Origin: Anaerolineae bacterium | GTDB taxonomy: Bacteria; Chloroflexota; Anaerolineae; Aggregatilineales; Phototrophicaceae | Direction: 5' to 3' | DNA length: 64,000 nt | Assembly (NCBI GenBank): GCA_020849765.1 | Contig: JADLAY010000075.1 | Span: 1-64,000, forward strand | Shown: one piece after another, positions 15,996 to 24,942 of the stretch | Numbering within the stretch: the stretch's first letter is position 1 | Layout of the letters: the number at the start of each line of letters is the position of its first letter | Notes under the pieces: generated by a model | What the model was told of the DNA's origin: nothing | Seen by the model: only the letters and a program-made list of their open reading frames with translations | The model's database searches: none | Made by a program: the position numbers and the translations under genes

Positions 15996-18494
15996 TTACC
16001 GTTCAAAATAGCCGCGCTGCTCGATGGCCAGCTGGCCAATGCGCATGAAGCCGCCGGTCTCCTCCGCGCGCAGGCGCACCTGCACCGAATTCTCCGGGCC
16101 GAGGAAACGCTCGTGATCCGGGACGCGGAAATGATCGCCGCTGGCATCGACGTTGACCCAACTGCGCGCCGACCAATCCCAGAACGAGATCGGCAAGAAG
16201 CGGCTGCCGGAACTCATGTTGTTGAGCACCAGATACAGATCTTCCACCCGGTCGAGGACGGCATCGGCCACCGGCGTGTAACGCAGTTCGATTTCTTCGC
16301 TCTGGTCGAGTCGCACGTCAAACGGGCTGAACTCGCCCAGCCCGACGGCGTTCTGCAGCGTCCAGCTGAATTGGTCGGCGCTGATCAGGATGAGATCGTC
16401 ATTCGTGATGCGCTCGGTTTCCAGCTTGATGATATAGAGCGTCGTATCCTGCGAGCGCCAGTCGGCGCCGGTCAGCTCGCTCTCCAGTGGGCTGGCATCC
16501 GTCCAACCGGCCAGATAGACGCCGTTGCCCCGTCCACTGGCGCCATACGGATCGCGGATGAAGGACGAGAGGAACAACTGGCGGCGGCGGTTCTCAAGGT
16601 TTTCCGCCGAATCATCGATGAACGGGGAGTCAATGTTCGAGTTGAAGCGCTCGGTGCCCAGCAAATCGATCACACTCTGCTCGGTGGCCAGGCGCGCCAG
16701 CAGGCTATTGTTGAGCAGTGCGCCGAAGGCCGAGGGATGATAGAGCACGGGCGCTGGCGGCTCTTCGCCAGGGAGAGTCAGTTCAAAGTCGACCACGTCG
16801 CCGGGCTCCAGGGGGTCCTCGAACTGGTAGCTGGCCCCGCGCGCGAGGATGACCGGCTGGTTCAGCGTGAGTTCGCTCTCGTTGCTGACCGCACCGCGCA
16901 GCCGCTGCTGCCCTTCAATCTGCGGATCGTCGACGATCGAGACCTGGCCTTGAATGTCGGGCGGTGCGATCGTACTCGTGGCGACGAATTCGCCCAGGAA
17001 ACTGGCATCGACGGTGAAAGCTTCGGCCTGGAATTGTTCGCCTTGCCGGATCTCCGCCCGTGACTGGGTGCCGGTCGCGATCAGGCTGCCGCCGAGCTGG
17101 CGCGCCAACGGTAGCGAACGCAATGATGCGCCGGGGATGGCGAAGTCGTACTGCGCACGCCGGGGCGAGAGCAGGCCGGCCACGGTTTCGACGCGCGCCG
17201 TCTCCACATCATCCCACGAGCGGACGATGCTCAGGCGGCTGAGGGTAACCTCGTTCCCGCGCAGATTGGAGCCGACGACGTAAGCCAGCACGCTGAAGAC
17301 GACGATCAAGACCGGAATCGTGATCCAGGCCAGCTCGCGGCGGTTGATTCGATTGAGCACGATGTAATTGAGCGGCCCGATCAGCGCGATGTAGAGGGCG
17401 AGAAAGCCGAACAACGGCAGCACGTCCGGCAGCAGGTCGAGTCCGGGCAGGATCTCGACGGCGCTGCTCGCTTCGTTCCAGCGCGTGAAGCCATAATTCC
17501 AGCTCGGCTCTGGGTCGACCGACGAAGCCAGCGCATACCAGAAATCCGCGATGTTGGTCCAGTTACGAAGCGGCGCAGCCGCGGGGTCCGCGGCGAGATA
17601 ATCAACGACGCCCGCGCCAAACGTGCGACGGCTCACGAGCGGTGTGCCCGCCTCGTCGCTGACCAGCGCCTGCGCATTCGCGCGCAGATCGCCTGTCGCG
17701 ACCAGCGTTTGCGCTTCGAGACGCGCGCCCGACCCCATCCAGCGCGTGATCGGATTGAGATCTTCGGCGACAACGGCATTATCAGGCACGATCGGCAGCA
17801 GATCCGTGATACCGGCGGCGGTGGTCTGCCAGTTGGCACCGCCCGTCACCACGAGGTGACCGCCAGCGGTCACCCAATCCGCCAGGGCAGTGCGCTGGCC
17901 GACTGTGAGCGTGCCCGTGTCGACATCGCTGAACATGATCAGGTCGATGGCGTCGAACAGGCCGACCTGTGAGGGCAGATCCGCCGGGGTGAGGTTCGCC
18001 TGGTAGGCGTTCGCCGTGCCGGTCTTGATCGTGCTCAGGTCGACTGTGCCTGCGACCGAGTTGCTGATCACGGCATACAAACGATCTGGCGTTTGCAGCG
18101 GGCGCAGAGTCGCTGGGGCGCTGGCAAAGACGAGACCGCTGTCGTCGATCATCTCGACGCGAAGCTGTGTGACGACGCCGGACGCCGTGACGTAGAGCGT
18201 AGCGCTCTGGCGGGCGCCTCCTGGCAGGTCGACGATCGTGCTGTACGGGCCAGGGATGCCGGAACCAGAGGTTTCCGGTCGCACGACGAGACGACCGCGC
18301 GCGTCGCCGCCGTCATTCGAGATGCGCACCTGAACCGGGAACCAGCTTTGCTCCCGATAGTAGCCATCAAAACCGGCGCTGGCTTCCAGCGTGATCAGGG
18401 GCGTGGCAGTTTGCGCTCCGGCGCGACCGGGCAGGATGATGACCAATAAGAAGCACAGCAAGACGGGGAGCAAGAATCGAAGTTTGCGTGTCAA
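15996..18494 (-). CDS. Large exported membrane protein, GldG-like partner of ABC system
   Basis: This 832-residue protein has a signal peptide (residues 8-27, ending GAQ) and a large extracytoplasmic N-terminal half. That half includes a GATase1-like segment (GHLVVTGGANWQTTAAGI) like the one in GldG-type ABC accessory proteins. Two adjacent membrane helices follow (about residues 360-415). The C-terminal half of about 400 residues is beta-rich and probably exported. It is the first gene of the ABC operon and is read toward the ATPase 56 bp away. By analogy with GldG it may sense or bind a substrate or surface structure outside the cell. No enzymatic motif is visible, and its size and second exported half differ from GldG. 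Confidence 0.75.
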   Translation of the reverse strand: MTRKLRFLLPVLLCFLLVIILPGRAGAQTATPLITLEASAGFDGYYREQSWFPVQVRISNDGGDARGRLVVRPETSGSGIPGPYSTIVDLPGGARQSATLYVTASGVVTQLRVEMIDDSGLVFASAPATLRPLQTPDRLYAVISNSVAGTVDLSTIKTGTANAYQANLTPADLPSQVGLFDAIDLIMFSDVDTGTLTVGQRTALADWVTAGGHLVVTGGANWQTTAAGITDLLPIVPDNAVVAEDLNPITRWMGSGARLEAQTLVATGDLRANAQALVSDEAGTPLVSRRTFGAGVVDYLAADPAAAPLRNWTNIADFWYALASSVDPEPSWNYGFTRWNEASSAVEILPGLDLLPDVLPLFGFLALYIALIGPLNYIVLNRINRRELAWITIPVLIVVFSVLAYVVGSNLRGNEVTLSRLSIVRSWDDVETARVETVAGLLSPRRAQYDFAIPGASLRSLPLARQLGGSLIATGTQSRAEIRQGEQFQAEAFTVDASFLGEFVATSTIAPPDIQGQVSIVDDPQIEGQQRLRGAVSNESELTLNQPVILARGASYQFEDPLEPGDVVDFELTLPGEEPPAPVLYHPSAFGALLNNSLLARLATEQSVIDLLGTERFNSNIDSPFIDDSAENLENRRRQLFLSSFIRDPYGASGRGNGVYLAGWTDASPLESELTGADWRSQDTTLYIIKLETERITNDDLILISADQFSWTLQNAVGLGEFSPFDVRLDQSEEIELRYTPVADAVLDRVEDLYLVLNNMSSGSRFLPISFWDWSARSWVNVDASGDHFRVPDHERFLGPENSVQVRLRAEETGGFMRIGQLAIEQRGYFER

Positions 18495-18719
18495 GCGTGT
18501 GATCCATCATAAACTCGAGTGACAATCGTATTGTACACGTGTCCCATTTCCATCACCATATCAGCGGCTGTGCGCCGAATTTCGACTGCTGAAGCGTGAA
18601 AATTGTGAATAAAACGACACTATTGCGGTATCTTACGCCCACTCAATGATTCATTGATCGTTTTTGCTATTACCATAACCCTATGGGAGCATCATCTGCT
18701 AGTGACGGCCGGGGGAGAT

Positions 18720-19079
18720 ATGGGCATCGCAGTACAGTGGGATAATGCCGAGCAAACCGTCATTCGGTGGGACTTCGAGGAAGCGTGGACGTGGGATGAG
18801 TTCGCCGACTCGGCGCGCGTCTCCAGCGCCATGATCGCCTCAAGAGAAAGTACTATCAACGTCATCCTCAACCTTGCTGGAACCCGTACACCATTTGGCA
18901 AAATTACCACGCACCATCGTTCTGCGTTCGATTATGTCCCGGCCAACAGTGGCGATGTGATGTTCGTTTGTGGCGAGGACGACGAGACAGCGCAATTGCT
19001 GATGCCATTGTTCGAGAATCATCAGGTCGTAGAGTCACTGGCTCAGGCGCGCAAACGGCTCAAAATGCAAATTGCGTAA
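18720..19079 (+). CDS. Small soluble protein, STAS/SpoIIAA-like fold possible
   Basis: A 119-residue protein with no signal or membrane segment. I chose the ATG at 18720 because it follows GGGGGAG at good spacing; an upstream in-frame extension is only hydrophobic codon noise. The pattern of short strands and amphipathic helices (IRWDFEEAWTWDEFADSA, TINVILNLAGTRTPFGKI, DVMFVCGEDDETAQLLMPLF) resembles SpoIIAA/STAS-like proteins, single-domain partners of kinases or phosphatases. I see no conserved phospho-Ser motif, so this is a guess. It stands alone, divergent from the ABC operon. Confidence 0.7.
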   Translation: MGIAVQWDNAEQTVIRWDFEEAWTWDEFADSARVSSAMIASRESTINVILNLAGTRTPFGKITTHHRSAFDYVPANSGDVMFVCGEDDETAQLLMPLFENHQVVESLAQARKRLKMQIA

Positions 19080-19239
19080 TCTGGGGAAGTGGCAGGTTAA
19101 GAGGCTACGCGCGTCGCCGCAGTATGGATGAGTGACGCGAAGCGATGAAGTTTCACTCGCTCTGGGCGGGCGCCCACAGCACGACCTTACTCAGCGAAGC
19201 CCGTCCACACGGGCGCTTCAACCGAGCGCAATTCCCAGC

Positions 19240-19434
19240 CTAAAAGCTCGAAAGGGGCTTGTGCGCCGGGGTATCCAGATTACTGCGATGCTCTGTCTGT
19301 GGGGCGCGCAGCGGTTCCGGTTCCCGATTCATGCGACCCATCATCATGCCCACAAACAGAGCCGAGGGGATTGAGACGATCAGCCACATGCCTAAACATT
19401 GCAACAGCGCTGGCAACATATCATTGACCTTCAT
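19240..19434 (-). CDS. Small single-span membrane protein
   Basis: A 64-residue product starting MKVNDMLPALLQCLGMWLI, with one strong hydrophobic helix (to GMMMGRM) and a polar, Pro-rich tail. An in-frame GTG at 19482 would add 16 residues. No good ribosome-binding site precedes either start, so the gene is supported mainly by the clean membrane helix and the absence of any other coding frame in this stretch. Function unknown. Around it, 19080-19239 and 19435-19628 hold nothing else I can name. Confidence 0.45.
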   Translation of the reverse strand: MKVNDMLPALLQCLGMWLIVSIPSALFVGMMMGRMNREPEPLRAPQTEHRSNLDTPAHKPLSSF

Positions 19435-19628
19435 TACAAAAGCTTGACTGAAAAACCATTTTGGGAATGACGAAACATTCACCTATATTGATACATGTTT
19501 GTAATGAGCAGTAATGCTAGCGCGATTGTGAAGACGCTGCAACTTTTTTAAACTCGCGTAAGATCCTTCAACAAGACGGATGCCGTCCGCGTTGAAAGCC
19601 GATCAATCCTCCTCTATACTGCGCCGTC

Positions 19629-21881
19629 ATGGAAACTGAAACCAAACTCATCGATCAGCGGTTGCGCTGGTTCTTGTTCTGCCTCGTCCTGGGCGTTTAT
19701 CTGCTCGTCTACATCCCGCAGCCGGATAGTGCCGATGGCAACGCTGTGCTGGCGGTGACGGCGAGCACACTGCGCTTCGGCACGCCGGATATCAGTGTCC
19801 TGGCGGCGGACGATGCCCGCTTCGAATTCGACATGTCGCGCATGGGCACCTTCGGCGTCGACGGTGCGCTCTACTCGAAGAAGGGTGTTGCGCCGTCGAT
19901 CGCGTTGATCCCGCTCGTGCTTGCGGCGCAGACGCTGCCCTGGTTGCCGATCCGTGCGACGGCGATGCTGCTCAATCCGCTGCTGACGGCGCTTGCGGCA
20001 GCGCTGCTCTACACACTGGTGCGCCGAGCAGATTACCGCCCACGGACGGCGCTCGCGGTCGGGCTTGTCTACGGTCTGGCGACGTTGGCGCTTGTCTACA
20101 CCAAGACTCTGTTCGGCGAGCCGCTCGCAGCCCTGGCACTGCTCGCCGCCGCGCTCTGGATCGTCCAGTGGCGCGCGGTGGGCCGCCGTCGCGATCTGTT
20201 GTTGGCGGGCGCGGCCCTGGCTGTCGCCGTGGGCGTCAACATGACGTACCTGCTGATGCCGCTCGTCTTCGGCGTGTTCGCGTTCGCGCCGCCCAGGCGG
20301 CAGCAAATGCCGCGCTTCCTGATGGATGGGTTGGTCTTTCTGACGCCGATATTGTTGGCCCTGGCCGGGCTGGCGCTCTACAACTGGGCCCGCTTCGGCA
20401 GCCCCGTCGACACCGGCTATCACTTCGAGGCGGGCGAGGGCTTCACCAGACCAATCCCTGCCGGCCTGTTCGGTCTCTTCCTCAGCCCGTATCGCGGATT
20501 GTTCTGGTACGCGCCTGTGCTGCTGTTGGCCGTGCCGGGTTGGTGGATGCTGCGCCAACGAACGCCACGTCTGGCCTGGTTCACGTTGAACGTCGTCGCG
20601 CTCCAGAGCCTGACCTACGCCGGTTGGTGGAGCTGGCACGGCGGCATCGTCTGGGGGACGCGCTTTCTCGTCCCCGTACTGCCATTGATGGCCTTGTGGT
20701 TGGCGCCGCTGGTGGATCATGTGCTCGATCCGGCGACTAGGCGCTGGTGGCTGACGGTGACGTTTGCCGTCCTGACGTTGGCATCGGCGATCGTGCAGGC
20801 GCTTGGCGCTTTGCTCAGCCCGTATCCGTATTACGGCGATCTGGTGGTGCATTACTATACCGGCGTGGTCGATTCGCTCGTCACCGGTCTGGCGGATCGT
20901 GTGATGTTCGATCCCGGCCTCAGCCCGGTCATCGGGCATGCGCGCCTGCTGCTGCAAGGGCAGCCGCTTGACCCGGCCTGGCTGCGCAGCGGCGTCGATG
21001 GCGTGCATTTACTGGCCGCGCTCGCCTTGATGGGGGCGGCATTCCTTCTGCTGAGGCGACGGCGACCCGCATTGATCGGCGCGCTCGTGTGCCTCGCCGT
21101 GCTCAACGTCGTCGCCGCCCGCCAGTTGGACGATCCGAAGACCCAGGCCGTCTTGCAGCTTGAGCAGACGCTGGAGCCGCCGACCACCACCGTTTTCACG
21201 ACCGCCTTCTACGAGGATGCGCTGCTGGATGCGGAGCGCCTGCGCCCGATGACGATGAATGCGCCGGTCGCCGCGGATGATCGTCTGGAGCGTCCGTTGT
21301 GGGAGCACGCACTGCAGGTTGATGCGCGCCTGTGGTACGTGACCTGGTTCAGTGCTCAGGACCCGGACAACTGGCAGGAGCATGACCTGTGGATGACGGG
21401 CGCCTTCGCCTACGAGCGCGCGGTCGACGGCCATCGCGCGCTGCTGTTCTATCTGCGACCGCCGGAGAGCGAGCGCCACCCGGCAGGCTTTCAGTTCGGC
21501 CCGTTTCGTCTGGAGGCGTATGGCGTGGCACCGGTTGAGGATGGCCTGATCGTCGATCTGGACTGGCTGGCCGCGGAGGCACCAGGGGCGGACTACACCT
21601 GGTTCGTGCATGTGTTGGATGCGCAGGGCCAGATCGTCGCCCAGCAGGATCGCGCGCCGCAGGGCGGCATCGCGCCGACGTCTGTATGGGAACACGGAAG
21701 GCAAGTCACCGACCGGCTCTACTTCCCGATCGATAAGACGCGTATCACAGGGGATTGGCGGCTCCGCGTCGGTTGGATCGACCCAACGAGCGGGGAACTC
21801 CTCGAAACCACGTCAGCCGATGGCAATCCGGTCGCTGATCGTCTGATCCTGCTGCCGCTCGATTTCGATTCAGGCGGTTAG
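19629..21881 (+). CDS. Polytopic membrane protein, glycosyltransferase family 39-like
   Basis: This 750-residue protein has about 11-12 membrane helices in its first 500 residues, then a beta-rich exported domain of about 220 residues. The first outer loop holds acidic residues (LAADDARFEFDMSRMG) and the GALYSKKGVAPSIALIP motif seen in bacterial lipid-linked-sugar transferases of the GT39/ArnT-like superfamily. It probably moves a sugar from a polyprenyl phosphate donor onto a protein or cell-wall polymer outside the membrane. The C-terminal domain (DWLAAEAPGADYTWFVHVLDAQG) resembles a carbohydrate-binding or sandwich domain. It overlaps the holA gene tail-to-tail by 12 bases. The acceptor cannot be predicted. 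Confidence 0.75.
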   Translation: METETKLIDQRLRWFLFCLVLGVYLLVYIPQPDSADGNAVLAVTASTLRFGTPDISVLAADDARFEFDMSRMGTFGVDGALYSKKGVAPSIALIPLVLAAQTLPWLPIRATAMLLNPLLTALAAALLYTLVRRADYRPRTALAVGLVYGLATLALVYTKTLFGEPLAALALLAAALWIVQWRAVGRRRDLLLAGAALAVAVGVNMTYLLMPLVFGVFAFAPPRRQQMPRFLMDGLVFLTPILLALAGLALYNWARFGSPVDTGYHFEAGEGFTRPIPAGLFGLFLSPYRGLFWYAPVLLLAVPGWWMLRQRTPRLAWFTLNVVALQSLTYAGWWSWHGGIVWGTRFLVPVLPLMALWLAPLVDHVLDPATRRWWLTVTFAVLTLASAIVQALGALLSPYPYYGDLVVHYYTGVVDSLVTGLADRVMFDPGLSPVIGHARLLLQGQPLDPAWLRSGVDGVHLLAALALMGAAFLLLRRRRPALIGALVCLAVLNVVAARQLDDPKTQAVLQLEQTLEPPTTTVFTTAFYEDALLDAERLRPMTMNAPVAADDRLERPLWEHALQVDARLWYVTWFSAQDPDNWQEHDLWMTGAFAYERAVDGHRALLFYLRPPESERHPAGFQFGPFRLEAYGVAPVEDGLIVDLDWLAAEAPGADYTWFVHVLDAQGQIVAQQDRAPQGGIAPTSVWEHGRQVTDRLYFPIDKTRITGDWRLRVGWIDPTSGELLETTSADGNPVADRLILLPLDFDSGG

Positions 21882-22862
21882 CCCGGCGACCAGCAGTTCC
21901 AATGCCAGCAAGGCGTCGATGCGCCCGGTTTTGATGCGCAGGTCATAGTCCTGAACGGAGCGATAGATCGTTTCCAACTGCTCAAGCGAAAAGCTGCGCG
22001 ATTGGCGGGCGACCTTCTCCGCCGGGTAGGGATGAATACCAAGGACAGAGGCCAGATCCTTGGGATAGCCGCCGCCGACCAGATACTCTTTTGCCAGCAG
22101 TAGCAGGCGAAACTGGCGCGCGATCATGCCGAAGATCGAGAACGGATCTTCCTGCTGCTCGAGCAGCCGCTGGATCGAGGCGATGGCGACCTGCGTACGT
22201 CCCTCGGCGATGGCATCGACCATGGCGAACATGCTCGTCTCGGCCACGTAGGGCGTCAGCAGGGCGACGTCCGCCTCCGTGACGGGGCGTGTGCCGTCGA
22301 CGTACAGAATCAGCTTGAGCAGTTCGTTGTCAGCCGCGCGCAAGTCGGCCTGCGTGACCGATGCCAGCGCTGCGGCGGCCCGCTGCTCAATCTGCGCCTG
22401 ATAGGTGTTTTGCGCGCGCTGCAAAATCCAGCCCGTCGTATCTTTGGGCACGGTGTAGAGCAGTTCTTTGCCGCCGTCGCTGCCCCGCGCCAACTGGACG
22501 ATCTTGTTGCGCTCGTCGATCTTGCGCCGCTCGACCAGGATCAGGCGCGCCCAATCCGGAAGCTGCGCCAACTGATCAGCCAGGCTTTCGAGCGCCTTCT
22601 TGCCCACGTTACCCGCGCCCTTGCGCGTCAGATGCGCCAGGAGATCTTTGACGATCACCAGCCGCGTATCAGCCAGGAAGGGGAAGGCGAGCGCCGCGCC
22701 GAGGATGTCGCCGATCTCCGCCTGCGTGCCATCGAAGACGGTCGTATTCAGCCCGGCATTGGGCGAATCCGAAAACTGCTGGCGCAAGCGCTCGGTTTCT
22801 TCCTCGATGCGCAGATCGTCGTCGCCGTGGAGAAGATAGAAGGTCGGCTCAGCTTTGCTCAT
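21870..22862 (-). CDS. holA: DNA polymerase III delta subunit
   Basis: This 330-residue protein opens the beta sliding clamp as part of the clamp loader. The N-terminal part reads FYLLHGDDDLRIEEETERLRQ, matching the HolA start (FLLxGDDxxLxxE). It continues with the LPFLADTRLVIVKDLL-type segment and a C-terminal collar domain (FSIFGMIARQFRLLLLAKEYL, then FSLEQLETIYRSVQDYDLRIKTGRID). Length is typical of the family. It begins six bases from the end of the DUF6391-type gene, so the two are probably co-transcribed. Assignment is strong because the terminal YDLRIKTGRIDALLALE motif is diagnostic. Confidence 0.92.
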   Translation of the reverse strand: MSKAEPTFYLLHGDDDLRIEEETERLRQQFSDSPNAGLNTTVFDGTQAEIGDILGAALAFPFLADTRLVIVKDLLAHLTRKGAGNVGKKALESLADQLAQLPDWARLILVERRKIDERNKIVQLARGSDGGKELLYTVPKDTTGWILQRAQNTYQAQIEQRAAAALASVTQADLRAADNELLKLILYVDGTRPVTEADVALLTPYVAETSMFAMVDAIAEGRTQVAIASIQRLLEQQEDPFSIFGMIARQFRLLLLAKEYLVGGGYPKDLASVLGIHPYPAEKVARQSRSFSLEQLETIYRSVQDYDLRIKTGRIDALLALELLVAGLTA

Positions 22863-22868
22863 GGCGCG

Positions 22869-23417
22869 TCAGGATGACCAGGTCGTGACGCGGTGGACGG
22901 TCATCGGTTTGGCCGAGAATGGTGTTCTCACCTCGTGCTTGGTGATGGTCTTGATCTCCAGATCGGCGGGGTCGCCGTCGGTCGTGATGTAGCGCTGGAG
23001 CGAAAGCCCCAGCGGCTGCGAGAAGATCCCGGCCACAATCACGAGCGCCATGACCAACGGCAAACGTCCAATCCAGGCACGCCGCTCCGCGCCGGTCAGG
23101 CCTGTCATCGCGGCCACACTGGTCATGAGTGCGGTCGTCACGAGGTTGGTGCCGCAGTTCGGGTGGATGGCGAGCTTCGCTTCACCGCGACGGAGTCGGT
23201 TCAGGGCGTCTTGCGCGGCCTGCTCAATCGATTCGGTCGGGGCGTCGCCGATCAGGACGTAGCCGCCGGAATCGCTGCGCCCGGCCATGCGCAAGTTGCG
23301 CAGCCGCCCGGATAGAATGGTGATCGTCGCGTGTTCAAGGCCATGGTTGCGCCGCGTGCGCCGGATCACAGGCAGTTGGAGCAGGGGTTGCGAGACACGC
23401 GCTAGTTGTTCAATCAT
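22869..23417 (-). CDS. DUF6391-type membrane protein
   Basis: A 182-residue protein whose N-terminal region reads RRNHGLEHATITIL, the conserved opening of the DUF6391 family, followed by GYVLIGDAPTESIEQAAQDALNRLRRGEAKLAIHPNCGTN. Two hydrophobic segments follow (around VTTALMTSVAAMTGL and LVMALVIVAGIFSQPLGL). The family is uncharacterised and is found in Cyanobacteria and Chloroflexota. Conserved His and Cys residues (HP-CGTN) might bind metal, which is my inference. The start follows an AGGTATCCTG site. It lies directly upstream of holA on the same strand, spacing six bases. Function unknown. Confidence 0.75.
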   Translation of the reverse strand: MIEQLARVSQPLLQLPVIRRTRRNHGLEHATITILSGRLRNLRMAGRSDSGGYVLIGDAPTESIEQAAQDALNRLRRGEAKLAIHPNCGTNLVTTALMTSVAAMTGLTGAERRAWIGRLPLVMALVIVAGIFSQPLGLSLQRYITTDGDPADLEIKTITKHEVRTPFSAKPMTVHRVTTWSS

Positions 23418-23688
23418 CAGGATACCTGGGAATAAATCTCAACCGACGAGGCGTGGACGAATGAACTTTATCACGCTTTGAGGTCGGCGGAAAGTCGCTG
23501 CCCAGCCTCAGCAGATGTGAAATCCCTGAGCCGGGCAGAATAGTCGGCAGTGGCCATTTGTAGACAAAAGCGCGTCAAGTGACATAAGTCGAATCAGGGA
23601 GCACGGACGACCCACATAACGATTCTATACACCTGATTTAACCAATTTGTGATACAAATGGACACGATTGGAAGATGCAGGAACGTCT

Positions 23689-23937
23689 ATGACTGAAGAA
23701 CCCAAACACCGCATGCGTGGGCAATCCCCCACCGGACACGTCCCGCGCGTCGATCCTGCCACAGGCAAGATCATCGATCCGCCTCAACCGCCCGATCTTC
23801 CAGAGTTCTCGGATGTCGGCGGCACGACGGGCTTCATGCCTTCCGTGCGAGCAGAATCAATCGATAGCTCAAAAGAAGCGGACGACTCGGCCAGCAGCGG
23901 CCAGAGCGAGCAATTCACAGGCAAGCGGTCGAATTAA
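23689..23937 (+). CDS. Small hydrophilic protein (82 aa)
   Basis: A short, probably disordered protein rich in Pro, Ser, Asp and Glu, starting MTEEPKHRMRGQSPTGHVPRVD. The sequence has no hydrophobic core. I chose ATG 23689 with AGGA eight bases before it. The N-terminal half carries a PRVDPATGKIIDPPQPPD segment that looks like a small conserved linker-type motif, while the tail is low complexity. It stands alone between two opposed genes. I do not recognise it; it could be a small chaperone-like or scaffold protein. Confidence 0.5.
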   Translation: MTEEPKHRMRGQSPTGHVPRVDPATGKIIDPPQPPDLPEFSDVGGTTGFMPSVRAESIDSSKEADDSASSGQSEQFTGKRSN

Positions 23938-23972
23938 CCGAAAAGCTGAGTGGCGACTCGATCGACCGACAG

Positions 23973-24779
23973 CTACGCGTCGCGCACGGGCAGTTCGTCG
24001 CACGTGGAGCTGCGTGTGATGTACTCGCCATCGATCCAGCCGGACTGATCCTCATACTCGGTGTACCACCAGCCGCCATCCTGGCTGCGACCATAGAGCG
24101 AGATCGTGGTCGTGAATGGGATCACGAGCAGGGTTTCCGACTCGGCATCCGGCTGCACACGCAGACGCAGATTGAAGTCGACCGTCGCCAGGCAGGGCGA
24201 GACGTTCGTCTGCGTCGGCAGCGGCGTCGGCGATTGATAGGTCCAGCGCGTGGCGGTCGGCGTCAAAGTAGCGCGCGGTGTGGGCGTCAGTGTGTCGGTG
24301 GCGGTGAGCGTCGGCAGGGGCGATGGCGTCACGGTGGGCGCCTGGCGCGTCGGCTGCACAGAGGGCGTATTGGTTGTCCCTGCACTGGCTGCAATCTGAA
24401 TCGGCGTCGGCGTTGGGATGGTGAAGTTGGCCGCCGTCATCGGAATCGAGATCGCCGCGAGTGCGACCAGTACGCCGATCCCCAGTCCCAGCACGCCGCG
24501 CGATTGGCGCAGCTTCTCCGGGCGGCGCAGCTCGGCGATCAGCACGATCAGGCTGAAAACCGCCATGAAGATACCGGCTATCACGATCATGTTCGCCAAC
24601 AGGGTAGAATTGGCACCATTCAGTTGTTCGGAGAGCAACCCCAGCCCCATGAGGAGGGCCGCCAGAAACGCTAGCAGCAAATCCCAAAACGAGATTCGCG
24701 GGCGCTTCAAAATGGTTTTGGCAAGATTGTTGATGAGAAACAAGGCTGCGAATAGAATGCCAAAAATCGCCAGCAGCAT
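23973..24779 (-). CDS. Membrane protein with C-terminal SH3b domain
   Basis: This 268-residue protein has four membrane helices in the first 125 residues. A Thr/Pro-rich linker follows (TPTPIQIAAS, TPSPLPTLTATDTLTPTPRAT), then a bacterial SH3 domain of about 70 residues (NLRLRVQPDAESETLLVIPFTTTISLYGRSQDGGWWYTEY) ending DQSGWIDGEYI. Such domains bind peptidoglycan or surface ligands, so the protein probably anchors something to the cell wall. The stalk-plus-SH3 design echoes the lipoprotein at 8737-10698. It is divergent from the transketolase gene, with only about 160 bp between them. Function inferred from architecture only. Confidence 0.8.
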   Translation of the reverse strand: MLLAIFGILFAALFLINNLAKTILKRPRISFWDLLLAFLAALLMGLGLLSEQLNGANSTLLANMIVIAGIFMAVFSLIVLIAELRRPEKLRQSRGVLGLGIGVLVALAAISIPMTAANFTIPTPTPIQIAASAGTTNTPSVQPTRQAPTVTPSPLPTLTATDTLTPTPRATLTPTATRWTYQSPTPLPTQTNVSPCLATVDFNLRLRVQPDAESETLLVIPFTTTISLYGRSQDGGWWYTEYEDQSGWIDGEYITRSSTCDELPVRDA

Positions 24780-24865
24780 GGGTTGCGTTCACTCCTCGGA
24801 CACAGATCTCGGCCATTGTATCAGGCTTCTGATAGCAATATACGTGAGCAATGGACAAGAAGTTG

Positions 24866-24894
24866 TGTTCAGCAATGGGTAGAGATTCTATAAT
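24866..24894 (+). promoter_or_regulatory. Promoter of transketolase gene
   Basis: A perfect -10 TATAAT at 24889-24894 follows a weak -35 (TGTTCA, 24866-24871) at 17 bp. The predicted transcript starts about 40 bases before the coding start. Confidence 0.5.
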
Positions 24895-24942
24895 CGCTGC
24901 AGTTTTCCAGCCGCGATTCGTATGTTTAAGGAGCAAATCATT

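Noticed and set aside
19614..21008. Long minus-strand ORF of 464 residues opposite the glycosyltransferase-like gene
   Set aside because: It is rich in Arg, Gln and His with no domain, overlaps a gene with clear membrane helices, and is the usual antisense artefact of GC-rich DNA.
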